The translations under genes and the position numbers were made by a program. Shown one piece after another: positions 7,442 through 13,902 of a stretch of 18,851 nucleotides of DNA (positions are counted from its first letter, which is position 1; each line of letters begins with the position of its first letter). The DNA is from WQUF01 sp031549885. Its GTDB lineage: Bacteria > Bacillota > Clostridia > Clostridiales > Clostridiaceae. The notes beneath the pieces are model-generated. The model was not told the DNA's origin. It did no database searches and saw only the letters and a list, made by a program, of their open reading frames with translations. Location of the stretch: NCBI GenBank assembly GCA_031549885.1, contig JAVBPD010000018.1:1-18851 (forward strand), read 5' to 3'.

Positions 7442-8680
7442 TTATTTAGGCAAACTCTTTAAAGTATCTGCAATATTTCTATATAAATTAGTTAACTGGG
7501 GATAATTTCTTTTTGCGCCAAGCCCAACAAAATCTTCTTGAGACCAATTTTCTAGAACCTGATAAACATTCCAAACTCCTTTATCTATAATGCCATTGTA
7601 ATTCTTATGTGGCTCGTCAAATGGATATTGTGCAGATATAACGCTAACAGCCCCATCATTTTTCCACCAAGCGCTATCTCCAAATGGCAATGTATTATTT
7701 TGTGTATATCTTCCTGTTATTGTAGCAGAAGGAGTCCATATTAATTCCTTTGGCAAATAATAGCCTGTGAATACATTTTTATAAGATATATTTCCACTAT
7801 ATGAAAAATAATATATATCAGGATAAGCTCTTGTTTTAGAATTTAAATTCGCAGCCCCTTCAGTTGTTAAATCACCTATAGCATTATCTTCTGAATCCCA
7901 ATATTTACTCTTTTGTACTCTTTGATAATAGCTATAAATAGATTCATTAGCATTTCTCTTTAATCCCCATTGATCTATTTTAAAATCATACTTAGGATTA
8001 TTGTTATATAAAGTAGGAAGTCCCCCTAAGCTTACATATAAATTCTTAACATTATTTTTTTTAACAAAATTTACAAAAGTTGCACCATTTAATTGAGATG
8101 CTAAAGTTGTAATGCTTTTAATCCAACTTTTACCTCCTACAAACAATGATGAAATTCCTTCTGACTCATGCGATGTGTAATAATTTTGTTCATCTTTATC
8201 TCCATTTTTTAGTAGTTCAATAAGCAATCTAATGGTTTCACCTCCATAATTATGCCCAATCATATGTATTTTAAAATTCTCATCCCATTCTTTATATATG
8301 CCAGGAAATGTTTTCCCATATCTTTCATGTCCATATTTTGCTGAATGAGCTGCTCCATAATCTACTGTACCACCTTTTATGTAATAGTAAAGCTCACAAG
8401 CCCTATCCCAATTGCTAGAAAATGTGCCTAGTGTAGCATTCATAGCCTTATACCCTTTGTCATTTAATGTTTTAACTAGATCTACATTGCCACCCCAATA
8501 GTTAAAGCTATTAATTTCTTCATTGCTCCATCCATAAATCCCATGAACTAAAATTATTGGATAATCATTTCTAATTGCTGCATTTACTTCTTTAATATTA
8601 GCTGTAGCGTATAAAGTTGAAATTAAAAAAATAAAAAACAAAATAAATATATTTGATTTATACAAAAAATTCTTTTTCAA
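7442..8680 (-). CDS. Secreted lipase paralogue lacking catalytic Ser and His (pseudo-lipase)
   Basis: Co-linear with the neighbouring lipase over its full length and same family. Start: the upstream ATG at 8713 has no ribosome site, while GGAGG lies 8 bases before a TTG at 8680. That gives 412 residues with a signal peptide ending near EVNA. The zinc site is kept (D92, H112, H118, D270), as is D342 in WKNDGAVSV. The nucleophile elbow is GHNYGG (N144, codon AAT at 8249-8251) instead of GHSLGG. The catalytic His is Q381 (codon CAA at 7538-7540, in NWSQEDFVG). TPLNGAT after the elbow has become SQLNGAT. The frame is intact with no stop or frameshift, so it looks like a maintained protein and not a decaying gene. 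It is likely unable to hydrolyse esters by the standard triad. Possible roles are lipid or surface binding, or a partner of the active enzyme; these are inference. Confidence 0.9.
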   Translation of the reverse strand: MKKNFLYKSNIFILFFIFLISTLYATANIKEVNAAIRNDYPIILVHGIYGWSNEEINSFNYWGGNVDLVKTLNDKGYKAMNATLGTFSSNWDRACELYYYIKGGTVDYGAAHSAKYGHERYGKTFPGIYKEWDENFKIHMIGHNYGGETIRLLIELLKNGDKDEQNYYTSHESEGISSLFVGGKSWIKSITTLASQLNGATFVNFVKKNNVKNLYVSLGGLPTLYNNNPKYDFKIDQWGLKRNANESIYSYYQRVQKSKYWDSEDNAIGDLTTEGAANLNSKTRAYPDIYYFSYSGNISYKNVFTGYYLPKELIWTPSATITGRYTQNNTLPFGDSAWWKNDGAVSVISAQYPFDEPHKNYNGIIDKGVWNVYQVLENWSQEDFVGLGAKRNYPQLTNLYRNIADTLKSLPK

Positions 8681-8950
8681 AATCAAGTCCTCCATATTAA
8701 GTAATTTGTACAATATTATATTACTATAATTCCAACATCAGGAATATTTTTACATTAAATATCAATTTTCTGCCATATTGCATCAATATTCTTAAGTGTA
8801 ATAAAATTTTATTTGCTGTTTAATACTATAATTTTGTTATAAATATATAATTCTTTGCATAAAATAAATTAAATAGATAAAATATATGGTTTTATTTAAA
8901 ATTTAGTAGTAAAGTATAAATATAGGGTTATTTTTATTTAGGAGGCAAGG

Positions 8951-9334
8951 ATGAATAACAATTTTGGAAACTCTAATAATAAAGGTGTGATTAGATCTCC
9001 TATTCTAGTTTTTGTCTTTAGTATACTAACTTGCGGAATTTACTTTTTTTATTGGCAATATGCAACAGCATCTGAATTAAAGTATTATTCTCAACGATTT
9101 GATATTAATCCTGGCATAGATGTATTGATTTCAATACTTTGCGTTCCTTATATTATTTATTGGTTTTACAAATACTCTAAAATAGTTTATGAAGAGATGT
9201 TAAAATCATCTAACTTTGGAAGTGATAACTCGCTTATAAATACAATTTTAGCTATATTTGGTTTATCAATTGTTTCAGCAATTATTATGCAAAGCGACTT
9301 GAATAATTTATGGACAAACCAAACAATGTATTGA
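8951..9334 (+). CDS. DUF4234 family membrane protein
   Basis: A 127-residue membrane protein with a short Asn/Gly-rich cytoplasmic N-terminus, then RSPILVFVFSILTCGIYFFYWQYA (15-38). This is the typical DUF4234 pattern of Arg-x-Pro, a hydrophobic helix with Cys-Gly-Ile-Tyr and a Tyr-Trp pair. Two further membrane segments follow at about 56-73 and 95-111. No catalytic motif is visible and the function of the family is unknown. Start: ATG with AGGAGG 5 bases upstream. The next gene overlaps its end by 25 bases in another frame, so the two are likely co-translated. It is divergent from the pseudo-lipase gene across 270 AT-rich bases in which no clear promoter is seen. Confidence 0.8.
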   Translation: MNNNFGNSNNKGVIRSPILVFVFSILTCGIYFFYWQYATASELKYYSQRFDINPGIDVLISILCVPYIIYWFYKYSKIVYEEMLKSSNFGSDNSLINTILAIFGLSIVSAIIMQSDLNNLWTNQTMY

Positions 9335-9765
9335 TCAAAAAAATAAAGAACATTTTAATAATTGTTCTTTCATTTATAATATTTACAATACTTAATAATG
9401 GCAACTTATGCTATTTCAAGGCCACAATTGGATTTCCTTGTCCTGGTTGTGGCCTTACTAGATCTTATCTATGTTTGTTTAAAGGAGACTTAAAAGGAGC
9501 ATTTTACTATCATCCTTTATTTTTATTACCTTTAATAGTTTTTATGGTATTTTTCCTATATTATCAGCCATTTATAGAAATTAAAATTGTTAAAAAATTA
9601 TATAATAGCAAGGTATTTTGGATATGCATATTAATTCCATTAGCAATTCTATATGTAATAAGATTGATTTTATTCTTTCCAAATGTTGAACCTATGAATT
9701 ATAATGAAAATAATATTTTATTAAATACGTTTAAACATATATTCAATTTAATTAAAAGAAAGTAG
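9310..9765 (+). CDS. DUF2752 family membrane protein
   Basis: A 151-residue membrane protein carrying the DUF2752 hallmark CPGCGLTR (residues 44-51) just after the first membrane segment. Two more hydrophobic segments follow at about 70-85 and 103-123. The C-x2-C pair with Gly and the following Thr-Arg is the conserved core; the family function is unknown. The ATG at 9310 overlaps the preceding gene by 25 bases and has no clear ribosome site, which suggests translational coupling. A TTG at 9331 is a less likely alternative. It is followed after 9 bases by rpiB. DUF2752 and DUF4234 proteins both occur as small membrane accessories in Firmicutes; a joint role here is inferred only from the overlap. 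Confidence 0.82.
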   Translation: MDKPNNVLIKKIKNILIIVLSFIIFTILNNGNLCYFKATIGFPCPGCGLTRSYLCLFKGDLKGAFYYHPLFLLPLIVFMVFFLYYQPFIEIKIVKKLYNSKVFWICILIPLAILYVIRLILFFPNVEPMNYNENNILLNTFKHIFNLIKRK

Positions 9766-9774
9766 TGATGTTTT

Positions 9775-10236
9775 ATGAAAATAGCTATAGGTTGTGACCA
9801 TGTTGGCTTTATAATTAAAGATGATATAAAGCAATATATAGAGGAATTAGGTCATGAAGTGTTTGATTTTGGAGCTTTTAGCACTGAAAGCACTGATTAT
9901 CCATTATATGGCTATAAAGTGGCAAAAAAAGTAGCAAGTGGAGAATGTGATGGAGGTATTTTAATATGCGGTACAGGTGTTGGCATATCTATTACAGCAA
10001 ATAAAGTTAAAGGTATTAGAGCTGTTGTATGTAGCGAACCCTACTCTGCAAAATTATCAAAACAACATAATAATACCAATATACTTGCCTTTGGTTCTAG
10101 GGTGATAGGTGTAGAGCTTGCTAAAATGATAGTTAAAGAATGGCTTGATGCAGAATTCCAAGGTGGAAGGCATGGAAAGAGAGTATCTTATATAAACGAT
10201 ATTGAAAATGGAAAAGATATAGAAATCCCACTATAA
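9775..10236 (+). CDS. rpiB: Ribose-5-phosphate isomerase B
   Basis: A 153-residue cytoplasmic sugar-phosphate isomerase of the RpiB/LacAB family, interconverting ribose-5-phosphate and ribulose-5-phosphate in the pentose phosphate pathway. Recognised are the start MKIAIGCDHVGF with D8 and H9, the anion-binding GTGVG loop preceded by catalytic C65 (ILICGTGVGISI), H98 in LSKQHNNTN, R109 in FGSRVIG and the C-terminal R132/R136 in GGRHGKRV. All expected active-site residues are present and the length is typical. The ribosome site before the ATG is poor (GTGATG), and the gene starts 9 bases after the DUF2752 stop, so coupling is likely. A hairpin overlapping the stop codon ends the transcript. Activity on allose-6-phosphate cannot be excluded. 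Confidence 0.93.
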   Translation: MKIAIGCDHVGFIIKDDIKQYIEELGHEVFDFGAFSTESTDYPLYGYKVAKKVASGECDGGILICGTGVGISITANKVKGIRAVVCSEPYSAKLSKQHNNTNILAFGSRVIGVELAKMIVKEWLDAEFQGGRHGKRVSYINDIENGKDIEIPL

Positions 10237-10260
10237 ATAATGGGATTTCTTTATATGTTT
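10221..10260 (+). terminator. Terminator overlapping the end of rpiB
   Basis: A perfect 10-bp stem, AGAAATCCCA/TGGGATTTCT (10221-10230 and 10241-10250), with a 10-base loop that contains the rpiB stop codon, followed by a T-rich tail on the plus strand. It is the only hairpin between two convergent genes and could also act weakly on the minus strand. Confidence 0.75.
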
Positions 10261-10261
10261 T

Positions 10262-11443
10262 TTATAAACTTGAATAATTATCAAAATATCCTTGAACAAG
10301 CACCACAGGAGTTCCTTTATCTCCACTGCCACTTATTAAATCGCATAGGCTTCCAACTAAATCTGTTATTTGCCTTGGAGTAGTTCCCTCTGATTCCATG
10401 TTTCCAACTAAAGACCCATTTTTATCCTTTATATACTTAGTAAGTTCTTTGTTTAATTCTTCTCCCTTTAATCCATTAAATTTAGTATCAGCTAAATATT
10501 TAAGCTTTAATTCATTAGGAGTTCCTTTTAATCCATCTGTATATGCAGGTGATACAACAGGATCTGCAAATTCCCATATCTTACCTACAGGATCTTTAAA
10601 TGCTCCATCACCATAAATCATAACATTTATATTTTTTCCAGTAGATTTATATATTTTATCTTTAATATTTTCTACAAATTCTCTGCAATTTCTTGGGAAA
10701 AGCTTAACTTTATCTTCTCCTGCCTTATTTGATCCTAAAACTCCATATTCTGCATTGTATCCACTTCCACCGATGGAATTATTCATAACTTCGTCTAAAG
10801 TTATTGTTTTATTGTTTCCGGCATTTTGCAATATTCTCTTAGTTCTCTTTCTAGTGTGTATATCGCATGCTATAACATTTTTTGTATAATTTAATATATA
10901 TCGTGGATCATTTGAGAATACAATTTCAATATTATCAGCTATTGATTTATAAAATTCAATGTAATCAACACCTGTAAATTCATGCACTGTATCTTTTCCA
11001 AATACCTCTCTAAATTCTTTTTCATTGAAATTGTCCCTATATGGATCTATTGCTTTTTCATCTATTTGATCTAAAGATACAATGTGGTTACCAACTTCGT
11101 CAGAAGGATAGCTTAATTGTAAATACACTTTAGATGTAGCTTTTGATATTGCTTTTAAAATAATTGAAAATCTATTTCTACTAAGGATTGGAAATATAAC
11201 TCCAATAGGTTCTCCATTAAAATGTTCTTTAACATCTTGTGCAATTTGATCAGTAGTAGCATAATTGCCTTGAGCCCTTGCCACTACAGCCTCAGTAATG
11301 GCTATAATGTCATTGTCTCTTAATGGAAAATTTTCTTGTTTTGATGCATTTAATATAGATTCAATTACTATATTTTCTAAGTCATCTCCTTCAACAATTA
11401 CTGGTAATCTAATTCCTTTTGCCTCTGTACCTATTGTTCTCAT
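10262..11443 (-). CDS. Coenzyme F420-0:L-glutamate ligase (CofE)-like protein
   Basis: A 393-residue protein resembling the F420_ligase (CofE/FbiB N-terminal) family. The N-terminus runs IRLPVIVEGDDLENIVIES, followed by LRDNDIIAITEAVVARAQGN, the pattern 'D.I.it.kvva..eG' of CofE. Further in are CDIHTRKRTKRILQNAGNN, GGSGYNAEYGVLGSN, VMIYGDGAFKDPVGKIWEF (with GDGA) and a late ESEGTTPRQITDLVGSLCDL. CofE adds glutamates to F420-0. The protein is longer than archaeal CofE (about 250 residues), so it belongs to a longer, uncharacterised version common in Clostridia. No F420 synthesis gene (cofC, cofD, cofG/H) or F420-using enzyme is in the window, so the substrate is doubtful. Start: ATG with GAGGTG upstream and a plausible promoter at 11486-11514. 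It stands alone. Confidence 0.75.
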   Translation of the reverse strand: MRTIGTEAKGIRLPVIVEGDDLENIVIESILNASKQENFPLRDNDIIAITEAVVARAQGNYATTDQIAQDVKEHFNGEPIGVIFPILSRNRFSIILKAISKATSKVYLQLSYPSDEVGNHIVSLDQIDEKAIDPYRDNFNEKEFREVFGKDTVHEFTGVDYIEFYKSIADNIEIVFSNDPRYILNYTKNVIACDIHTRKRTKRILQNAGNNKTITLDEVMNNSIGGSGYNAEYGVLGSNKAGEDKVKLFPRNCREFVENIKDKIYKSTGKNINVMIYGDGAFKDPVGKIWEFADPVVSPAYTDGLKGTPNELKLKYLADTKFNGLKGEELNKELTKYIKDKNGSLVGNMESEGTTPRQITDLVGSLCDLISGSGDKGTPVVLVQGYFDNYSSL

Positions 11444-11485
11444 TCAAACACCTCTTATTGTTTTGTTTTAAATATTAACAATTAC

Positions 11486-11514
11486 ATAATACCCTTTATA
11501 ATAAAAAAAAACAA
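11486..11514 (-). promoter_or_regulatory. Putative sigmaA-type promoter for the CofE-like gene
   Basis: The minus strand has TTGTTT (11514-11509), a 17-base spacer and TATTAT (11491-11486), about 43 bases upstream of the ATG. The match is moderate and the surrounding DNA is AT-rich. Confidence 0.4.
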
Positions 11515-11561
11515 TAAATAGTTTAGAGCCCTTATAGAGTAGAAAGGTATAGTTAAGCGTT

Positions 11562-11615
11562 AAAAAGATAGGAATGCCCTTCTATGGCTTTTAATCCTTA
11601 AGTAGGGCAATTCCT
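11562..11615 (-). terminator. Rho-independent terminator of the repeat protein gene
   Basis: The minus strand has AGGAATTGCCCT pairing with AGGGCATTCCT (one bulged T), an interior of about 23 bases, and then ATCTTTTT. It begins 14 bases past the stop codon of the repeat protein gene, showing that the gene really ends there. Confidence 0.8.
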
Positions 11616-11628
11616 TCTAAATTTAGCT

Positions 11629-13710
11629 TTAAAATAAATTTAAAATATTGAAATAATTCTCCTCTCCAGTAGTTGGAAGTTTGCTGCTATTATCATAAAC
11701 TGTAATTATTATATTAGCTGAATCATTTCCAGCACTATCTTTACCCATAATCGCTTTTAAAACATTAATGCTTATAGCAATGCTATATCTTCCAGCACTT
11801 GGTTTCACTTCAGATCTATCAATTTGTAATTTGCTATTAAGATCAGTGCCTAAAGTCACATTCCAAGCAACAATGCCAGCTTTATTTATTATCTCATCAT
11901 CTGTTAATGTATTTAACTCATTTAAGGATATTGAAAAATCGTGACCGTCAATAGCATTATCTCCCAATATTACTGTATCAGGTCCCTTAACTGAAACCGT
12001 TGATATGACAGTATTTGTATTGCCTTTATCATCACTTAATTTATAGCTAATTGGATATGAACCAATTTTCGAAGTATTCACAGTTCCAGTAATAACAACT
12101 TCATTACTCATATCATGCCCATCTTCTGCATCAGCAGCCTGAATTATAAGGCTCTTCAAATCAATAGTAGATCCTCTATCAACAAATTTTGTAGTTTCAA
12201 TTAAAAGTATTGGACCATTTTCTGAAGTATAATCAATAGTTGAATTATATGAATAATTCGTATAATTTATATCTGTGGTATTTAATCCTGTTCCTGTAGT
12301 ATTTATACCATGGCTTCCAGAAGTATTAGTTGTATTAGTTGTATTTGATGAGCTTGTGGTATTTAATGCACTTGTAGTATTTGGTGTACTTGTGGTATTT
12401 GGTGTACGTGTAGTATTTAGTGCACTTGTGGTATTTGGTGTACGTGTAGTATTTAGTGCACTTGTGGTATTTGGTGCACTTGTGGTATTTGGTGTACTTG
12501 TGGTATTTGGTGTACTTGTGGTATTTGGTGTACTTGTGGTATTTGATGCACTTGTGGTATTTGATGCACTTGTGGTATTTGGTGTACTTGTGGTATTTGG
12601 TGTACTTGTGGTATTTGGTGTACTTGTGGTATTTGGTGTACTTGTGGTATTTGATGCACTTGTGGTATTTGGTGTACTTGTAGTATTTATTGCGCTGCTG
12701 GTATTTATTGCACTGCTCGTATTTATTGCACTGCTGGTGTTTATTATACTGCTGGTGTTTATTATACTGCTGGTATTTATTATACTGCTGGTATTTATTA
12801 TACTGCTGGTGTTTATTGTATTACTTGTGTTTATTGCGCTGCTCGTGTTTATTGCACTGCTCGTATTTATTGCACTGCTGGTATTTATTGTACTGCTGGT
12901 ATTTACTGCGCTGCTGGTATTTACTGCGCTGCTTGTGTTTATTGCACTGCTAGTATTTATTGCACTGCTGGTATTTATTGCACTGCTTGTGTTTATTGCA
13001 CTACTGGTGTTTATTGCACTGCTAGTGTTTATTGCACTGCTGGTGTTTATTGCACTGCTGGTGTTTATTGCACTACTTGTGTTTATTGCACCGCTTGTAT
13101 TTGATGTATTACTCGTATTTATATCATCGCTTGTATTATCTTCTGATTCTGTATCATTTGTATTATCACTTATATTTGATGTGTCATTTTCATCATCTTC
13201 AACGGTTACTGTTATTATAGCAGCATCGTTTCCCTCACTGTCTTCTCCAAGAATAGCTTTTAACATTGTAGGTCTAAACATAACCTCATATTTTTTATCA
13301 TTAACTAATTCATTTACCTTAATTTCAATATTATTTAATAAATTTACACCAGTTGATAAATTCCAAGCGTTTAATCCTGCTTTTTTTATTAAAAATTCTT
13401 CATCCTTTAAAAGTAAAGGGTTATTAATACTAAAATCATGAGCTTCAATAACTATGTCTCCTATTAATACAGTATCTTTTCCTTTTACAGCAACAATGGA
13501 ATTTGATTCTGTCACATGACCATCTATAGGTGATTTAACTTCATCTGGTTCTAAGCTATTGGTTTTATTTTTTTGTATGTTTGTTGCATTACCGCTCATT
13601 GAAATATTATTTTTTAATTCTTGTCCATATTGAGCATTGTTTAGAATATTAATTATTAAAGACATTAAAAGAATTAAAATAAATCTATTTAAATTTTTAT
13701 TTAAGCACAT
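11629..13710 (-). CDS. Secreted Ser/Thr/Asn-rich hexapeptide-repeat protein with truncated LPXTG end
   Basis: A 693-residue exported protein. Start: GAGAGGAG lies 7 bases before the ATG at 13710; a TTG one codon earlier is too close. The order is: signal-type N-terminus (hydrophobic 10-24); a module of about 100 residues (74-172); an acidic Asp/Asn/Ser linker; about 42 hexapeptide repeats (208-459), first AINTSS-type then TPNTTS-type; a DUF5011/Cry22-like Ig domain (about 497-573, with AEDGHD and the SYPISYKLSDDKGN signature); a second copy of the N-terminal module (574-673); and LPTTG at 678-682. Only 11 residues follow LPTTG, with no membrane segment or basic tail, so standard sortase anchoring is not expected. 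The repeats look like a flexible stalk and are plausible glycosylation targets. An adhesin-like surface or secreted role is inferred. Confidence 0.88.
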   Translation of the reverse strand: MCLNKNLNRFILILLMSLIINILNNAQYGQELKNNISMSGNATNIQKNKTNSLEPDEVKSPIDGHVTESNSIVAVKGKDTVLIGDIVIEAHDFSINNPLLLKDEEFLIKKAGLNAWNLSTGVNLLNNIEIKVNELVNDKKYEVMFRPTMLKAILGEDSEGNDAAIITVTVEDDENDTSNISDNTNDTESEDNTSDDINTSNTSNTSGAINTSSAINTSSAINTSSAINTSSAINTSSAINTSSAINTSSAINTSSAINTSSAVNTSSAVNTSSTINTSSAINTSSAINTSSAINTSNTINTSSIINTSSIINTSSIINTSSIINTSSAINTSSAINTSSAINTTSTPNTTSASNTTSTPNTTSTPNTTSTPNTTSTPNTTSASNTTSASNTTSTPNTTSTPNTTSTPNTTSAPNTTSALNTTRTPNTTSALNTTRTPNTTSTPNTTSALNTTSSSNTTNTTNTSGSHGINTTGTGLNTTDINYTNYSYNSTIDYTSENGPILLIETTKFVDRGSTIDLKSLIIQAADAEDGHDMSNEVVITGTVNTSKIGSYPISYKLSDDKGNTNTVISTVSVKGPDTVILGDNAIDGHDFSISLNELNTLTDDEIINKAGIVAWNVTLGTDLNSKLQIDRSEVKPSAGRYSIAISINVLKAIMGKDSAGNDSANIIITVYDNSSKLPTTGEENYFNILNLF
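12334..12675 (-). repeat. 18-bp tandem repeat array, NTTS type (about 19 units)
   Basis: Nineteen in-frame 18-bp units encode [TA][PSL]NTT[SR]. The plus-strand unit is close to gtacttgtggtatttggt. A perfect 36-bp duplication (12391-12426 and 12427-12462) is visible inside it. It abuts the INTSS-type array without a gap and in the same phase, so both arose from one ancestral 18-mer. Confidence 0.95.
12676..13089 (-). repeat. 18-bp tandem repeat array, INTSS type (about 23 units)
   Basis: Twenty-three in-frame 18-bp units encode [ATI][IV]NTSS. The plus-strand unit is close to gcactgctggtatttatt. Sub-blocks are recognisable: nine AINTSS, two AVNTSS, four consecutive IINTSS, and single TINTSS units. 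All units keep the length, so copy changes would not shift the frame. Confidence 0.95.
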
Positions 13711-13761
13711 CAATTTTCTCCTCTCAGAAACATATTATTGTTTATTGTGACTTATTACTCC

Positions 13762-13779
13762 AATAATATTAGTATTATT
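13762..13779. repeat. Short inverted repeat upstream of the repeat protein gene
   Basis: AATAATA and TATTATT face each other across TTAG, about 52 bases before the start codon. It could be an operator or a leader hairpin; the low complexity limits confidence. Confidence 0.3.
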
Positions 13780-13780
13780 T

Positions 13781-13822
13781 TAAATTTTTATAAATAATTA
13801 ATAAATTTTTATAAATAATTAA
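13781..13822. repeat. Perfect 21-bp tandem direct repeat upstream of the repeat protein gene
   Basis: Two identical, adjacent copies of a 21-base AT-only unit (13781-13801 and 13802-13822; begins TAAATTTTTATAA) lie 71-112 bases upstream of the start codon. A degenerate third partial copy follows. Twenty-one bases is two helical turns, so the A/T tracts face the same side of the DNA. Confidence 0.85.
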
Positions 13823-13861
13823 TATATTTTTAATATAATCAATTATTTTTTTCAATAAAAT

Positions 13862-13893
13862 AAAAAACTGCAGAAAACCAATCTACAGTTTTT
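13862..13893 (-). terminator. Rho-independent terminator of the amino acid ABC operon
   Basis: The minus strand has AAAAACTGTAGA pairing with TCTGCAGTTTTT (one internal mismatch) and a run of T followed by ATTTT. It lies 10 bases past the ATPase stop codon and closes the three-gene operon. Confidence 0.8.
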
Positions 13894-13902
13894 AGAAAAA
13901 TA

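Noticed and set aside
7442..8680. Pseudo-lipase as a decayed pseudogene
   Set aside because: The frame is full length with intact signal peptide, ribosome site, zinc ligands and terminator; only selected catalytic residues are changed.
12453..12659. Open frames reading HQIPQV and LWYLVY repeats
   Set aside because: Same artefact of the 18-bp periodicity in other frames; no start signals.
12334..13089. Regular repeats as a possible CRISPR array
   Set aside because: The units are contiguous 18-mers with no spacers, and they are in frame with a protein; no cas genes are nearby.
12275..13441. A 388-codon open frame on the plus strand across the repeat region, encoding a Val/Leu/Phe-rich hydrophobic repeat
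   Set aside because: It is the antisense reading of the 18-bp repeats: a stop-free unit repeated in frame leaves several frames open. It has no ribosome site and its ends fall in the real gene on the other strand.
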